From: Scatosoma sp045632265
GTDB lineage: Bacteria; Bacillota; Clostridia; Christensenellales; Borkfalkiaceae
NCBI GenBank assembly: GCA_045632265.1
Contig: JAZQWG010000014.1
Location: 1-49,760 of the forward strand
Direction: 5' to 3'
Length of the DNA stretch: 49,760 nucleotides
Below, one piece after another: positions 31,952 to 39,161 of this stretch. The first letter of the stretch is position 1. Each line of letters begins with the position of its first letter. The notes under the pieces are model-generated. The model ran no database searches, was not told the DNA's origin, and worked only from the letters and a program-made list of their open reading frames with translations. The position numbers and the translations under genes were made by a program.

Positions 31952-32027
31952 GGCCCATTAGCTCAGTCGGTAGAGCACCTGATTTTTAATCAGGGTGTCC
32001 GGAGTTCGAGTCTCCGATGGACCACCA
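31952..32027 (+). tRNA. tRNA-Lys (TTT)
   Basis: A 76-base tRNA with encoded CCA; anticodon loop TTTTTAA gives TTT. The acceptor strands GGCCCAT and ATGGACC pair at six of seven positions, leaving C3 against A70. All other arms are regular. Confidence 0.93.
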
Positions 32028-32031
32028 ATGT

Positions 32032-32107
32032 GGATGATTAGCTCAGTTGGTAGAGCAACTGACTCTTAATCAGTGGGCCCAGGGTTCGAGTCCCTGATCG
32101 TCCACCA
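32032..32107 (+). tRNA. tRNA-Lys (CTT)
   Basis: A 76-base tRNA with encoded CCA; anticodon loop CTCTTAA gives CTT. Acceptor GGATGAT pairs with ATCGTCC with one T-G pair. Its last 16 bases recur twice downstream in the 165-bp repeat. It lies only four bases after the previous tRNA. Confidence 0.95.
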
Positions 32108-32455
32108 AGAAAAAAGCACACCTTGTGGTGTGTTTTTTTCTTGTCGATTATGGCGAGAACCCTGCGTTTTATCCAGGGTTCGCGCGAGTGAGCAAAAACA
32201 ATTTTGTTTATGTCTTCCACTACGTTGGTTGCGAACGAAGCTTTGCTTTGCAAGCCCCCTGATCGTCCACCAAGAAAAAAGCACACCTTGTGGTGTGTTT
32301 TTTTCTTGTCGATTATGGCGAGAACTCTGCGTTTTATCCAGGGTTCGTACGAGTGAGCAAAAACAATTTCGCTTACGTCTTCCACTACGTTGGTTGCGAA
32401 CGAAGCTTTGCTTTGCAAGCCCCCTGATCGTCCACCAAGAAAAAAGCACACCTTA
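32092..32455 (+). repeat. 165-bp tandem repeat carrying a tRNA-Lys 3' end
   Basis: Two full units (32092-32256, 32257-32421) and 34 bases of a third. Each unit begins with the 16 last bases of tRNA-Lys(CTT), CCCTGATCGTCCACCA. The terminator hairpin follows, then a hairpin GAACCCTG/CAGGGTTC, and then a GCGAACGAAGC segment. The two units differ at only about six positions, all transitions, with no indels. No protein is supported here: the long minus-strand frame only translates the repeat and the tRNA complement. Confidence 0.9.
32110..32139 (+). terminator. Terminator of the tRNA cluster, repeated 165 bp on
   Basis: An A-rich 5' flank, stem GCACACC/GGTGTGT with a TTGT loop, and a seven-T run, directly after the last tRNA. 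An identical copy lies at 32275-32304 because it is part of the tandem repeat. Confidence 0.9.
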
Positions 32456-32526
32456 TCGCTATTCCCATAGGGATTTTTATTAAACTCGACTTTTAACAGG
32501 TCTAGTTTTTGTTCACATAAAATAAT

Positions 32527-32555
32527 TTGCATTATATTTGTTTTTATGGTATAAT
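32527..32555 (+). promoter_or_regulatory. Promoter of the AT-rich orphan gene
   Basis: TTGCAT (32527-32532), 17 bases, TATAAT (32550-32555). The start site near 32562 lies only a few bases before AGGAG (32571-32575), which rules out an ATG at 32538 as the start codon. Confidence 0.7.
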
Positions 32556-32594
32556 AAACCTACCAAAAATAGGAGTTTTTTGCTAAATACTGTT

Positions 32595-33056
32595 ATGGAA
32601 GAAAAAATGCAAAATAATAAGATTTCTTTTTATGGCTATAATGATGGTAAAGCTATAACAATCTATAATTGCATTATGCTTTTCATCCCAACGATTATTT
32701 CCATTATCGTTTCCATTATTTTTACTTTATTTTCTTTTGTGTTAGATAATTTTTACTTGTTGGTTGTTTGGATTCTTCCTGCAATTTTATGCTTGACATA
32801 TATACTTTGTATGTTTACCACAAAATATAATGATAAAGTATTTCTTGAAGGATCGAAGAAAAAACACTCTTTTATTATGGATAGCGAAAGCCTAATAAGA
32901 GATGGAAAGTCTATAAAAAAAGATGGACTTAAAGTTTATGCATTTAAGAATTTCGTGTTTTTAATAACAAAAAAAGCATATTATAGAATACCCAACGAAG
33001 ATTTTTTAGAAATAAGTCGTGAAGATTTTTTACGTTTCATAAAAAACAAAAATTAA
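32595..33056 (+). CDS. AT-rich orphan gene, two-helix membrane protein
   Basis: I do not recognise this protein of about 153 residues. Two adjacent membrane helices (about residues 25-50 and 52-75: IMLFIPTIISIIVSIIFTLF, LLVVWILPAILCLTYIL) are followed by a basic cytoplasmic domain of about 75 residues with a beta-rich look. The layout recalls YcxB-like or PH-like membrane proteins, weakly. The gene is far richer in A and T than its neighbours, with many AAA, ATA and TTT codons, which suggests recent transfer. The start is unsure: ATG 32595, ATG 32607, or TTG 32580, which is better spaced from AGGAG. It sits directly after the tRNA-tail repeat. Confidence 0.6.
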   Translation: MEEKMQNNKISFYGYNDGKAITIYNCIMLFIPTIISIIVSIIFTLFSFVLDNFYLLVVWILPAILCLTYILCMFTTKYNDKVFLEGSKKKHSFIMDSESLIRDGKSIKKDGLKVYAFKNFVFLITKKAYYRIPNEDFLEISREDFLRFIKNKN

Positions 33057-33111
33057 ATAGCCATTTTATCTTGTAGAGCAATGCTTTGTGGCTCAGCTTT
33101 TAAGGTATAGC

Positions 33112-33189
33112 ACACTATACTTTCAAATGAAAGTCGTGTGTTTTGCGATGCAAAAATGAAAAGACTAACGAGAAGTTCGTTAGTCTTTT
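33112..33189 (+). terminator. Two hairpins after the orphan gene
   Basis: Hairpin 1 pairs CACAC-tata-CTTTC with GAAAG-tc-GTGTG (about 33112-33139), then TTTT. Hairpin 2 pairs AAGACTAACGA with TCGTTAGTCTT (33161-33187), then a T-run. The rest of 33057-33253 shows nothing I can name. Confidence 0.75.
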
Positions 33190-33253
33190 TTGCTGTCTAA
33201 AACTCCCTTATAGGGAACGGAATTTTGTGCCCCTTTTTTTATTATCAAAAAAC

Positions 33254-33583
33254 TTATTGTTGCGGAACTACTGCATAGAAACACAAATCGTCATCGCCAA
33301 CGTTGATAAGCGTATGTTCGCTTCCTTTAGGACAATAATGACAATCGCCCGCAGACAAGCTTTCTTCCACGCCATCGCAAATTGCCTTACCTTTGCCCGA
33401 TAAAATAAAGATAACTTCCGACGTGGGCACGTGTCTATGCAAGCCGATAGACGAGCCTTTTTCCAGCTTTGCACGCAAGATTTTCACTTTATCGTCCACA
33501 AACATATTTGCAATAAGTTCGCCGTTGCCTTCATAAAAATTAGGCATGCGCTTTTCTTCCATTTCGTCAAATTTAACAATCAT
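33254..33583 (-). CDS. Small cupin-domain protein
   Basis: A 109-residue single-domain cupin. Motif 1 reads GSSIGLHRHVPTSEVIFILSGKG, with His-x-His and Glu metal ligands. Motif 2 reads LSAGDCHYCPKGSEHTLINVG, with the third His. Such proteins may be enzymes (isomerases, dioxygenases) or metabolite sensors; this one cannot be assigned. The start at 33583 has AAAGGAG and overlaps the preceding gene by 11 bases, so the two are likely co-translated. Last gene of a three-gene cassette. Confidence 0.85.
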   Translation of the reverse strand: MIVKFDEMEEKRMPNFYEGNGELIANMFVDDKVKILRAKLEKGSSIGLHRHVPTSEVIFILSGKGKAICDGVEESLSAGDCHYCPKGSEHTLINVGDDDLCFYAVVPQQ

Positions 33584-34313
33584 ACAACTTCTCCTTTAAG
33601 CTGTTTTTCCACTCTTCCACTTCTTTCTCCGTAGCCTTGCGCAAAATGCATTTTTCCTCGCTCGGGATATAGGGAATATCGTCTTCATCGTAAAAGCGAG
33701 CACAATCGACATATACGATTTGTTCTAATTTTCTACGTCCCATTCGTACCCAAACGTAATCGCCCGTTTTCGTCGATTTTTTCTCGTCCATATACCAGTA
33801 ATTGCAGCCAACGTACCCTTGCGGACTAACGCCGACGAGCAAATATTTGCCTTTCTTTTTATCGAATTTGGAAAACTCGGCGTAAAACTCTTCTCTCAAA
33901 GCGGTAGCGAAAAGCCTTATTTCCTTTTTGTGCAAAAGCATTGTATAAACGCCGCCTAAAAAGCCGTTTTCATCGCGCATCAAAAGGCGAATTGCCATAA
34001 CACAATCGTTTTGACGGCGTTCTTCTCTTGACGTTTCTTCGTTTTCCTTTTTATACGGATAGAAATCAACCGCTACGCCCGCTTTTTCAAAGGACAAGCT
34101 GAAATCCTTCCCAAGACCACCAGCAAGCATACGGAACATGGAGAAAAGCCAGTCTTCCACGTCTTCACGGGCAAAATCTTCCCCGACATACTGATAGGAA
34201 ACGAATTTATTTTCAATGGCTATCCGTGCTTTTACGAAAAAGCCTTTCGAGCGTCTTTCCGAAGGCAAAATATCGAAAGCAAACTTTGTGCCTTGCAAAT
34301 CAAGCTGTGCCAA
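33573..34313 (-). CDS. Protein of unknown function, middle of a three-gene cassette
   Basis: I do not recognise this 246-residue protein. No signal peptide or membrane helix is visible. It is rich in charged residues, with an aromatic core segment VGVSPQGYVGCNYWYMDEKK (about 166-185) and a C-terminal charged helix (KATEKEVEEWKNSLKEKL). The start is a TTG at 34313, with AGAGAGG just before it and the upstream gene's TGA one base away. The cassette order is TIGR04076 gene, this gene, cupin gene, all minus, nearly without gaps, which suggests a common task. Confidence 0.65.
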   Translation of the reverse strand: MAQLDLQGTKFAFDILPSERRSKGFFVKARIAIENKFVSYQYVGEDFAREDVEDWLFSMFRMLAGGLGKDFSLSFEKAGVAVDFYPYKKENEETSREERRQNDCVMAIRLLMRDENGFLGGVYTMLLHKKEIRLFATALREEFYAEFSKFDKKKGKYLLVGVSPQGYVGCNYWYMDEKKSTKTGDYVWVRMGRRKLEQIVYVDCARFYDEDDIPYIPSEEKCILRKATEKEVEEWKNSLKEKLYDC

Positions 34314-34314
34314 G

Positions 34315-34617
34315 TCAATCTTCCTCTCTTTCCAAATAAAAACTCATGGGACGGAATCCGTCGTTGCAAGAAATCAATGCGGAATAGGAATTTTTCATCC
34401 AACCGTCGAAAAAGTTGCCTTCCCCTTTTGCAAGTTTTTGAACGAAGGGCGCAATGCTTTCCCAAGCGCTTTCACAAAAACCGTTTGGCTTTTCGCCAAA
34501 AGAATAATACGTTTGCCCCACTTGCATCGTACAAGCATCTTGAATAGGATTTTCGTATTTTTCCATTAAATCGGGATATTCCGTTTGTCTAACTGCCGTA
34601 ATCTTTATCTTATACAT
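34315..34617 (-). CDS. TIGR04076 family protein
   Basis: A 100-residue conserved protein of unknown function. The family pattern is visible: MYKIKITAVRQTEYPDL at the start, a central QTYYSFGEKPNGFCESAWESIAPFVQKLAKGE, and ISCNDGFRPMSFYLERE at the end. The conserved Cys-x-x-x-W and Cys-x-D-G-x-R-P residues may bind metal. A consensus promoter ends only six bases before the ATG, so the mRNA may have no leader. First gene of the cassette. Confidence 0.82.
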   Translation of the reverse strand: MYKIKITAVRQTEYPDLMEKYENPIQDACTMQVGQTYYSFGEKPNGFCESAWESIAPFVQKLAKGEGNFFDGWMKNSYSALISCNDGFRPMSFYLEREED

Positions 34618-34623
34618 ACTTTC

Positions 34624-34652
34624 ATTATATAATATAGACGTATAATTGTCAA
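34624..34652 (-). promoter_or_regulatory. Consensus promoter abutting a start codon
   Basis: Minus-strand TTGACA (complement of 34647-34652), 17 bases, TATAAT (complement of 34624-34629), then GAAAGT and the ATG at 34617. Transcription would start at or next to the A of the start codon. Confidence 0.75.
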
Positions 34653-34680
34653 TATCCCAACAATTATTTTCAACGAAAAA

Positions 34681-34706
34681 AAGCCAAGGTTTTTCCTTGG
34701 CTTTTT
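34681..34706 (-). terminator. Terminator of the hydrogenase-lipoprotein operon
   Basis: Stem AAGCCAAGG (34681-34689) and CCTTGGCTT (34695-34703), flanked by A and T runs. It lies just after the lipoprotein stop at 34710 on the minus strand. Confidence 0.85.
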
Positions 34707-34709
34707 ATT

Positions 34710-36524
34710 TTAGTTAAGAACAACCAAAACGCCTTCGCCGATGCCCAAATCGAGAGTCAAAGAAGAAGCGCTAAAATCGCCTTGTTTTGCGCCTTGGCGA
34801 ACAACATAGCCGCCTACCGTGCCGTTAAATTGCAACACTACCCCACTCGTTTGGGTCGTAGAGTTGTTTACGACGTACAAAGCCGTTTTTCCGTTGTAAT
34901 CGAAACAGCCGATAATCGCATGGTGCGCCGTTGCGGAAACGAGTTGTCTATATCTCGTCAGCGTGTCGCCCGTGGACGGCGTCATCGTGTTCACCGTACC
35001 ATCGTTAAGCATAGGCATGTTACCCACGAAGATAACCCCTTCGTTTTTCGAGCACATCAATACTTCGTCCACAGCTTGAATTTGCTTGTTAGCCAAAAGC
35101 GCACTTTCGTACACGGTAGATACGTGAGAGCCGTCTTTATAGAAAAGCGAGCCGGCGAATTGTTCAGCAGGACTACTATTCCAAGGTTCTACACCGCAGA
35201 AATATTGAATACCCTTAGCGCCGTATGCCAAGCAAGTGTTGACGTTCCAAAGAAGTTCGCCTTGGGAAGGCAAGCGTTGTCCCTCCGTCCAAGAACACGT
35301 TTGTATGAACGTCCAGAAAGGCACGTTGGATTCCAACGCCTTTGCACGAATAACGGACAAGTTTTCAAAATACCCGTCTTTAAGTTTCGTGCCTCCGTCA
35401 ACCATTGGATAGAAGTCGTAGGAAAGGACTTGGGGTTTATAAATACTCATATAATCGTCCAAATAGTCCGCATACGTATAGTTTTTATAAGCATCCCAGT
35501 TCGTTTCAGCGTAAGAGCCTGCTTGAAAATTGTACAAAGGCTCGCACCCTGCCCAATTAGGTAACAAGTTAGAATAGTACAAATAATCGTCCGCCTTTTC
35601 ACCGATTACGTTTCTAAACGCATCTTTCGACGTTGCCATGTGACTAAACGCCTTATAACCAGGCTCGTCTACCATTGCAATACCTAAGAAGCTTGAATAT
35701 TGCAAATATTCTTGCAAAATACTTCTCTTATTATTCAAACTCGACGCAGTTTCAAACTGACCGTTGCCCCAACGCGAGAGATAAGAAATATTGTATTTTT
35801 CGCAAAGCGCCAACGTTTGCTTTTCAAAAGCCACGTTGCCAGACGATTCTGCATAGTTATACAAACCGAAAAGGAAGTTTACGCCCAACGTGTTATAATC
35901 TCTTAAAAGAGCATCGTAATCATACGAGAAATCGTATTTGCCCGAAGGAGGCAAGCCGTTGTATGCGCCGATAGGCATCGTCGTGTAATCCGTTTGAGGC
36001 AACCAGTACGAGCCGTACGTTTGGCGCGTGACAACCGTTTCACCGTCGTCTTCTTCCTCTTCGTCATCGCCGCCTTGAGAGGTAGAATAGGTGATAGGCG
36101 TAGACCAACTGCTTTGCGTATAGTTTTGTCCATCGCCGAGCGATTTTACGTACAAAGTTTCCCCTTCTTGCAAGGTGATTCTGGGCACGGAAATAAACGT
36201 TTCCCTGCCGTTTTCGCCGATTTTATAGATATACCCGATAGCATTTGCAATAGGCGACCACGTGACCGTATTGCCATTAAGGCTTAATTGAGGCACAGCC
36301 AAAGGCGTGCTTTGCGAGCTTGATCCGCCTTGGTCGTCATTGCCGTCTTGGTTAGTGTTGCCACCGCTGCTTCCACCGTTTCCGCCGCCTTGGCTTCCAC
36401 CACCTTGTTGAGTGGGCGGGGTAGTTCCCCCGTCACTACTATCGCCGTTGTCAGTATTGCATGCCGTCATAGAAAACACCATAAGCATGGCAAGCACGAT
36501 TGTAATACTCTTTTTCAATTTCAT
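34710..36524 (-). CDS. Surface lipoprotein with glycoside-hydrolase-like barrel
   Basis: A 604-residue predicted lipoprotein: basic start, hydrophobic helix and lipobox SMTAC (cysteine 22). Residues 23-75 are a Gly/Ser/Asn/Gln/Asp linker. An Ig/Fn3-like module (about 76-150, VPQLSLNGNTVTWSPIANAIGYIYKI) follows, then an acidic linker (DDEEEEDDGE). Residues 170-520 look like a TIM-barrel glycosidase: LRDYNTLGVNFLFGLYNY, LGIAMVDEPGYKAF (a possible acid/base Glu in DEP), PQVLSYDFYPMVDGG, WTFIQTCSW and AYGAKGIQYFCGVEPWN. The last 70 residues form a beta domain. No GH family is firmly recognised. It begins 26 bases after the hydrogenase gene, so it may be co-transcribed with it, which is unexpected. 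Confidence 0.7.
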   Translation of the reverse strand: MKLKKSITIVLAMLMVFSMTACNTDNGDSSDGGTTPPTQQGGGSQGGGNGGSSGGNTNQDGNDDQGGSSSQSTPLAVPQLSLNGNTVTWSPIANAIGYIYKIGENGRETFISVPRITLQEGETLYVKSLGDGQNYTQSSWSTPITYSTSQGGDDEEEEDDGETVVTRQTYGSYWLPQTDYTTMPIGAYNGLPPSGKYDFSYDYDALLRDYNTLGVNFLFGLYNYAESSGNVAFEKQTLALCEKYNISYLSRWGNGQFETASSLNNKRSILQEYLQYSSFLGIAMVDEPGYKAFSHMATSKDAFRNVIGEKADDYLYYSNLLPNWAGCEPLYNFQAGSYAETNWDAYKNYTYADYLDDYMSIYKPQVLSYDFYPMVDGGTKLKDGYFENLSVIRAKALESNVPFWTFIQTCSWTEGQRLPSQGELLWNVNTCLAYGAKGIQYFCGVEPWNSSPAEQFAGSLFYKDGSHVSTVYESALLANKQIQAVDEVLMCSKNEGVIFVGNMPMLNDGTVNTMTPSTGDTLTRYRQLVSATAHHAIIGCFDYNGKTALYVVNNSTTQTSGVVLQFNGTVGGYVVRQGAKQGDFSASSLTLDLGIGEGVLVVLN

Positions 36525-36550
36525 TTACCGTCCTATTTATTATTTATCCG

Positions 36551-37975
36551 TTATTTTCCCAAAATGGATACAGCATCGCCGATCGTCTTTTCGTACGCTT
36601 CTTTACCGTATTTATCCACTTCTGCTTTATCTTTCGGGCCGTGCGTCAAACAACCCGCACCGCCGATACAACCGCCTACACAAGCCATACCTTCGATAAA
36701 GTTTCCGTCCAAGAGATTTTTCTTCTTTAAGAAAAGTGCTTTCTTACATTCTTCAATCCCGTCGCAAGGCACGGCTTTTAAGTTAAAATCGATGTTTTGT
36801 TCTTTCAAGCCTTGCGCAAGCGCATCGGAGAGCCCGCCCGAGCGAGCGAAGATACGACCAAAGTAGGAAGCGTTGTCCAAAACACCTTCTTGAAGGGTGG
36901 TAATGTCGATATCACGGCTGTCGAAAAGCGCTTGCAATTCTTCAAACGTCAATACGACGTCCACGTATTCTTTTACTTCTTCAAGCTGTGCTTCCGCTTT
37001 CTTTGCCGTGCAAGGACCGATAAACACTACTTTTGCGTTCTTTTCCATCGACTTGATGTATTTTGCAAGCGTAGCCATCGGCGAAAGATTATGCGATACG
37101 TGCGGCAAAAGCGTAGGGAATTCCGATTTGATATACGAAACGAACGCCGGGCAGCAAGAGCTGGTTAAGAAGCCCTTTTCAGCAAGTTCTTTTGCTTCCG
37201 CTTGCGCCACCATGTCCGCGCCGAGCGCCACTTCAATCGTGGTGTAGAAGCCAAGTTCTTTCAAACCCGTAATTACTTGACCAAGCTTTGCATAGCTAAA
37301 CTGGCTAGATACGGAAGGCGCTACCATAGCGTACACTTTATAATTTTTATTTTCGCCGCTATTTTTAATCAAATCGATAGCATCCAAGATAAACGATTTA
37401 TCCATGATTGCGCCGAACGGGCATTGATATACGCACGCGCCGCATTGAATACACTTTTCGTCGTTGATTTCCGCCGTGTTATCGTCTTTAATCGAAATGG
37501 CCTTTACCTTGCACGCAATTTGACAAGGGCGTTTGCGGTCGATAATCGCCGAGTACGGACAAACTTTCGCGCATTGTCCGCATTGAATACATTTCGATTT
37601 ATCAATATGCGCCACGTGGTTGTTATCAAACGTAATTGCACCACGCTTACAAACGTCTTCACAGCGGTGTGCAAGACAGCCACGACAAGACGCCGTCACT
37701 TCATAACCGCTTGCGGGACATTCGTCACACGCAATATCAATCACTTCGATTACGTTAGAATTTTCCTTATTGCCACCCATGGCAATCTTCACACGTTCGG
37801 CTAAAATAGCGCGTTCTTTATACACGCAACAACGCATGGTGGGCGTTTTCCCAGGGATAATCGTTTTGGGAATATCGAGTACGTTTTCAAGCAACGTACC
37901 CTTCCACGCTTCTTTCGCCACTTCGCGCAATACTTTGTATTTCAAATGCTGAACTTTCGTATCGAATTTACGCAT
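36551..37975 (-). CDS. Monomeric [FeFe]-hydrogenase, group-B-like
   Basis: A 474-residue iron-only hydrogenase, reversibly joining protons and electrons to H2. The N-terminal part has a cysteine set CDECPASG ... SCRGCLAHRCEDVC (about 83-109), then two [4Fe-4S] ferredoxin motifs, CIQCGQCAKVCP (129-140) and CIQCGACVYQCP (175-186). The H-cluster motifs follow: L1 TSSCCPAF (271), L2 GPCTAKKAEA (320) and L3 EGMACVGGCIGGAG (428). The altered L1 (SSCCPAF for SCCPxW) and L2 (PCTAKK) match the poorly known group B enzymes. Electron partner is probably ferredoxin. It is 13 bases after the phosphatase gene. Maturation genes hydEFG are not in the window. Confidence 0.88.
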   Translation of the reverse strand: MRKFDTKVQHLKYKVLREVAKEAWKGTLLENVLDIPKTIIPGKTPTMRCCVYKERAILAERVKIAMGGNKENSNVIEVIDIACDECPASGYEVTASCRGCLAHRCEDVCKRGAITFDNNHVAHIDKSKCIQCGQCAKVCPYSAIIDRKRPCQIACKVKAISIKDDNTAEINDEKCIQCGACVYQCPFGAIMDKSFILDAIDLIKNSGENKNYKVYAMVAPSVSSQFSYAKLGQVITGLKELGFYTTIEVALGADMVAQAEAKELAEKGFLTSSCCPAFVSYIKSEFPTLLPHVSHNLSPMATLAKYIKSMEKNAKVVFIGPCTAKKAEAQLEEVKEYVDVVLTFEELQALFDSRDIDITTLQEGVLDNASYFGRIFARSGGLSDALAQGLKEQNIDFNLKAVPCDGIEECKKALFLKKKNLLDGNFIEGMACVGGCIGGAGCLTHGPKDKAEVDKYGKEAYEKTIGDAVSILGK

Positions 37976-37988
37976 TTTTTCTCCTTTA

Positions 37989-39161
37989 TTAAAAATAGCT
38001 TACTTTTATTCTCTTGCCCATTTTCTTCAAGCAATCGGACAGTTCTTCCACCAAGTTCATTTTGATACTGAACGTAATGGGAAGATCGGGATTTTGGTGC
38101 GCGGGATTGATTGCCCTACCAACGTAGAAGTTGATATCCGTCGCTTCTTCAAAAAGCAATCGGCAAATCATCGACGCGCCGTCACGCTTGAAATTCCAGT
38201 ATTCGTAGTGCTTGTTTTCGCCCAAATAATCTTTGGCGTATTCCAACACCTTATTGATGGTGATGACACCTTCCGTTACCAAGTCCACCCCTTCAAGCTC
38301 TGCTGTGGGCGGAACGTCCATGCTTTCAAAGTTGAGCGTTGCACGCAAGGGCTTGCCCAAATATTTCGCCGCAATAGACGACGTCGTTCCACCACAAACG
38401 ATGTGCTTGCCTTCCTTTGAAAAGAAAAGCGCCATCATTCGATTGCAATCGTCACGGTTGGAAGGTGGCCCAAACAAGATGTTCATCGGCTCTCTTTTAC
38501 GAATTTTTACCACGCACGCCGTCGTGTCGTCGCCCGGCTTATTGCCGTATAACTTATTGCACTCGTCCACGAGCATGGTAGACATATTTTTCGCCGTATA
38601 ACCGCAATAGGAAACGGCGGTCATATACTCGATAATCTCTTCACGTTTCCAACCGAAGTTGTATTTACCACCCAACCCCGCATGCGGACAACCGTCGCTC
38701 ATCGCGATAAAAATATCGTTTTCACGAAGCTTTAACGACGTTTTATAAATCTTTTTCCCGCCGATATTCATTTCCGTTTTAGGATAATCGTAGTTGACGT
38801 TATCCCTTAAAACGATCACGTGGGGATTGTCGTACTGGATAATATCCATCGTATCGTTGTCAACAATGTGCATAATCGTAAACGTGGAATACGCCACCCC
38901 ACGCACGGAACACACGGGCAATGTCGCCGCAATCGTCGAAACGCAATCTTCAATCGAAAGCCCCGCAGCCATCATCGTGGAAATAATTTTGCTCGTTAGC
39001 GTGGAAAGGATACTCGCTTTTACACCGCTACCAAGCCCGTCCGCAAGCACGATAACCGTAGAATTTTCATTTTCTTCAACGATGTCTACGTGGTCGCCAC
39101 AAAGTTCTTCCCCAACGTGGTTGATGCTTTTATAACCGATATCCGCGCACAAATCATTCAT
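37989..39161 (-). CDS. SpoIIE/PP2C-type protein phosphatase of the hydrogenase operon
   Basis: A 390-residue cytoplasmic serine phosphatase of the SpoIIE/PP2C-like family. Metal-binding motifs are seen at VIVLADGLGSGVKASILSTLTSKI (about 32-55), AMSDGCPHAGLG (about 153) and NKPGDDTTACVVKI. No receiver or membrane domain is present. Residues 230-390 form an extra C-terminal region (MNILFGPPSNRDDCNRMMALFFSKEGKHIVCGGTTSSIAAKYLG) that I cannot name; it occurs with this domain in hydrogenase clusters. It overlaps the upstream sensor gene by eight bases, so the two are coupled. It probably passes on the signal of that protein. Confidence 0.85.
   Translation of the reverse strand: MNDLCADIGYKSINHVGEELCGDHVDIVEENENSTVIVLADGLGSGVKASILSTLTSKIISTMMAAGLSIEDCVSTIAATLPVCSVRGVAYSTFTIMHIVDNDTMDIIQYDNPHVIVLRDNVNYDYPKTEMNIGGKKIYKTSLKLRENDIFIAMSDGCPHAGLGGKYNFGWKREEIIEYMTAVSYCGYTAKNMSTMLVDECNKLYGNKPGDDTTACVVKIRKREPMNILFGPPSNRDDCNRMMALFFSKEGKHIVCGGTTSSIAAKYLGKPLRATLNFESMDVPPTAELEGVDLVTEGVITINKVLEYAKDYLGENKHYEYWNFKRDGASMICRLLFEEATDINFYVGRAINPAHQNPDLPITFSIKMNLVEELSDCLKKMGKRIKVSYF

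Noticed and set aside
32092..32455. CRISPR array
   Set aside because: The repeat unit is 165 bp with near-identical copies and no variable spacers, and no cas gene is present.
32038..32532. Minus-strand frame of 164 codons with internal peptide repeats
   Set aside because: It translates the complement of tRNA-Lys and the 165-bp repeat. The peptide repeats only mirror the DNA repeats, and there is no start signal.
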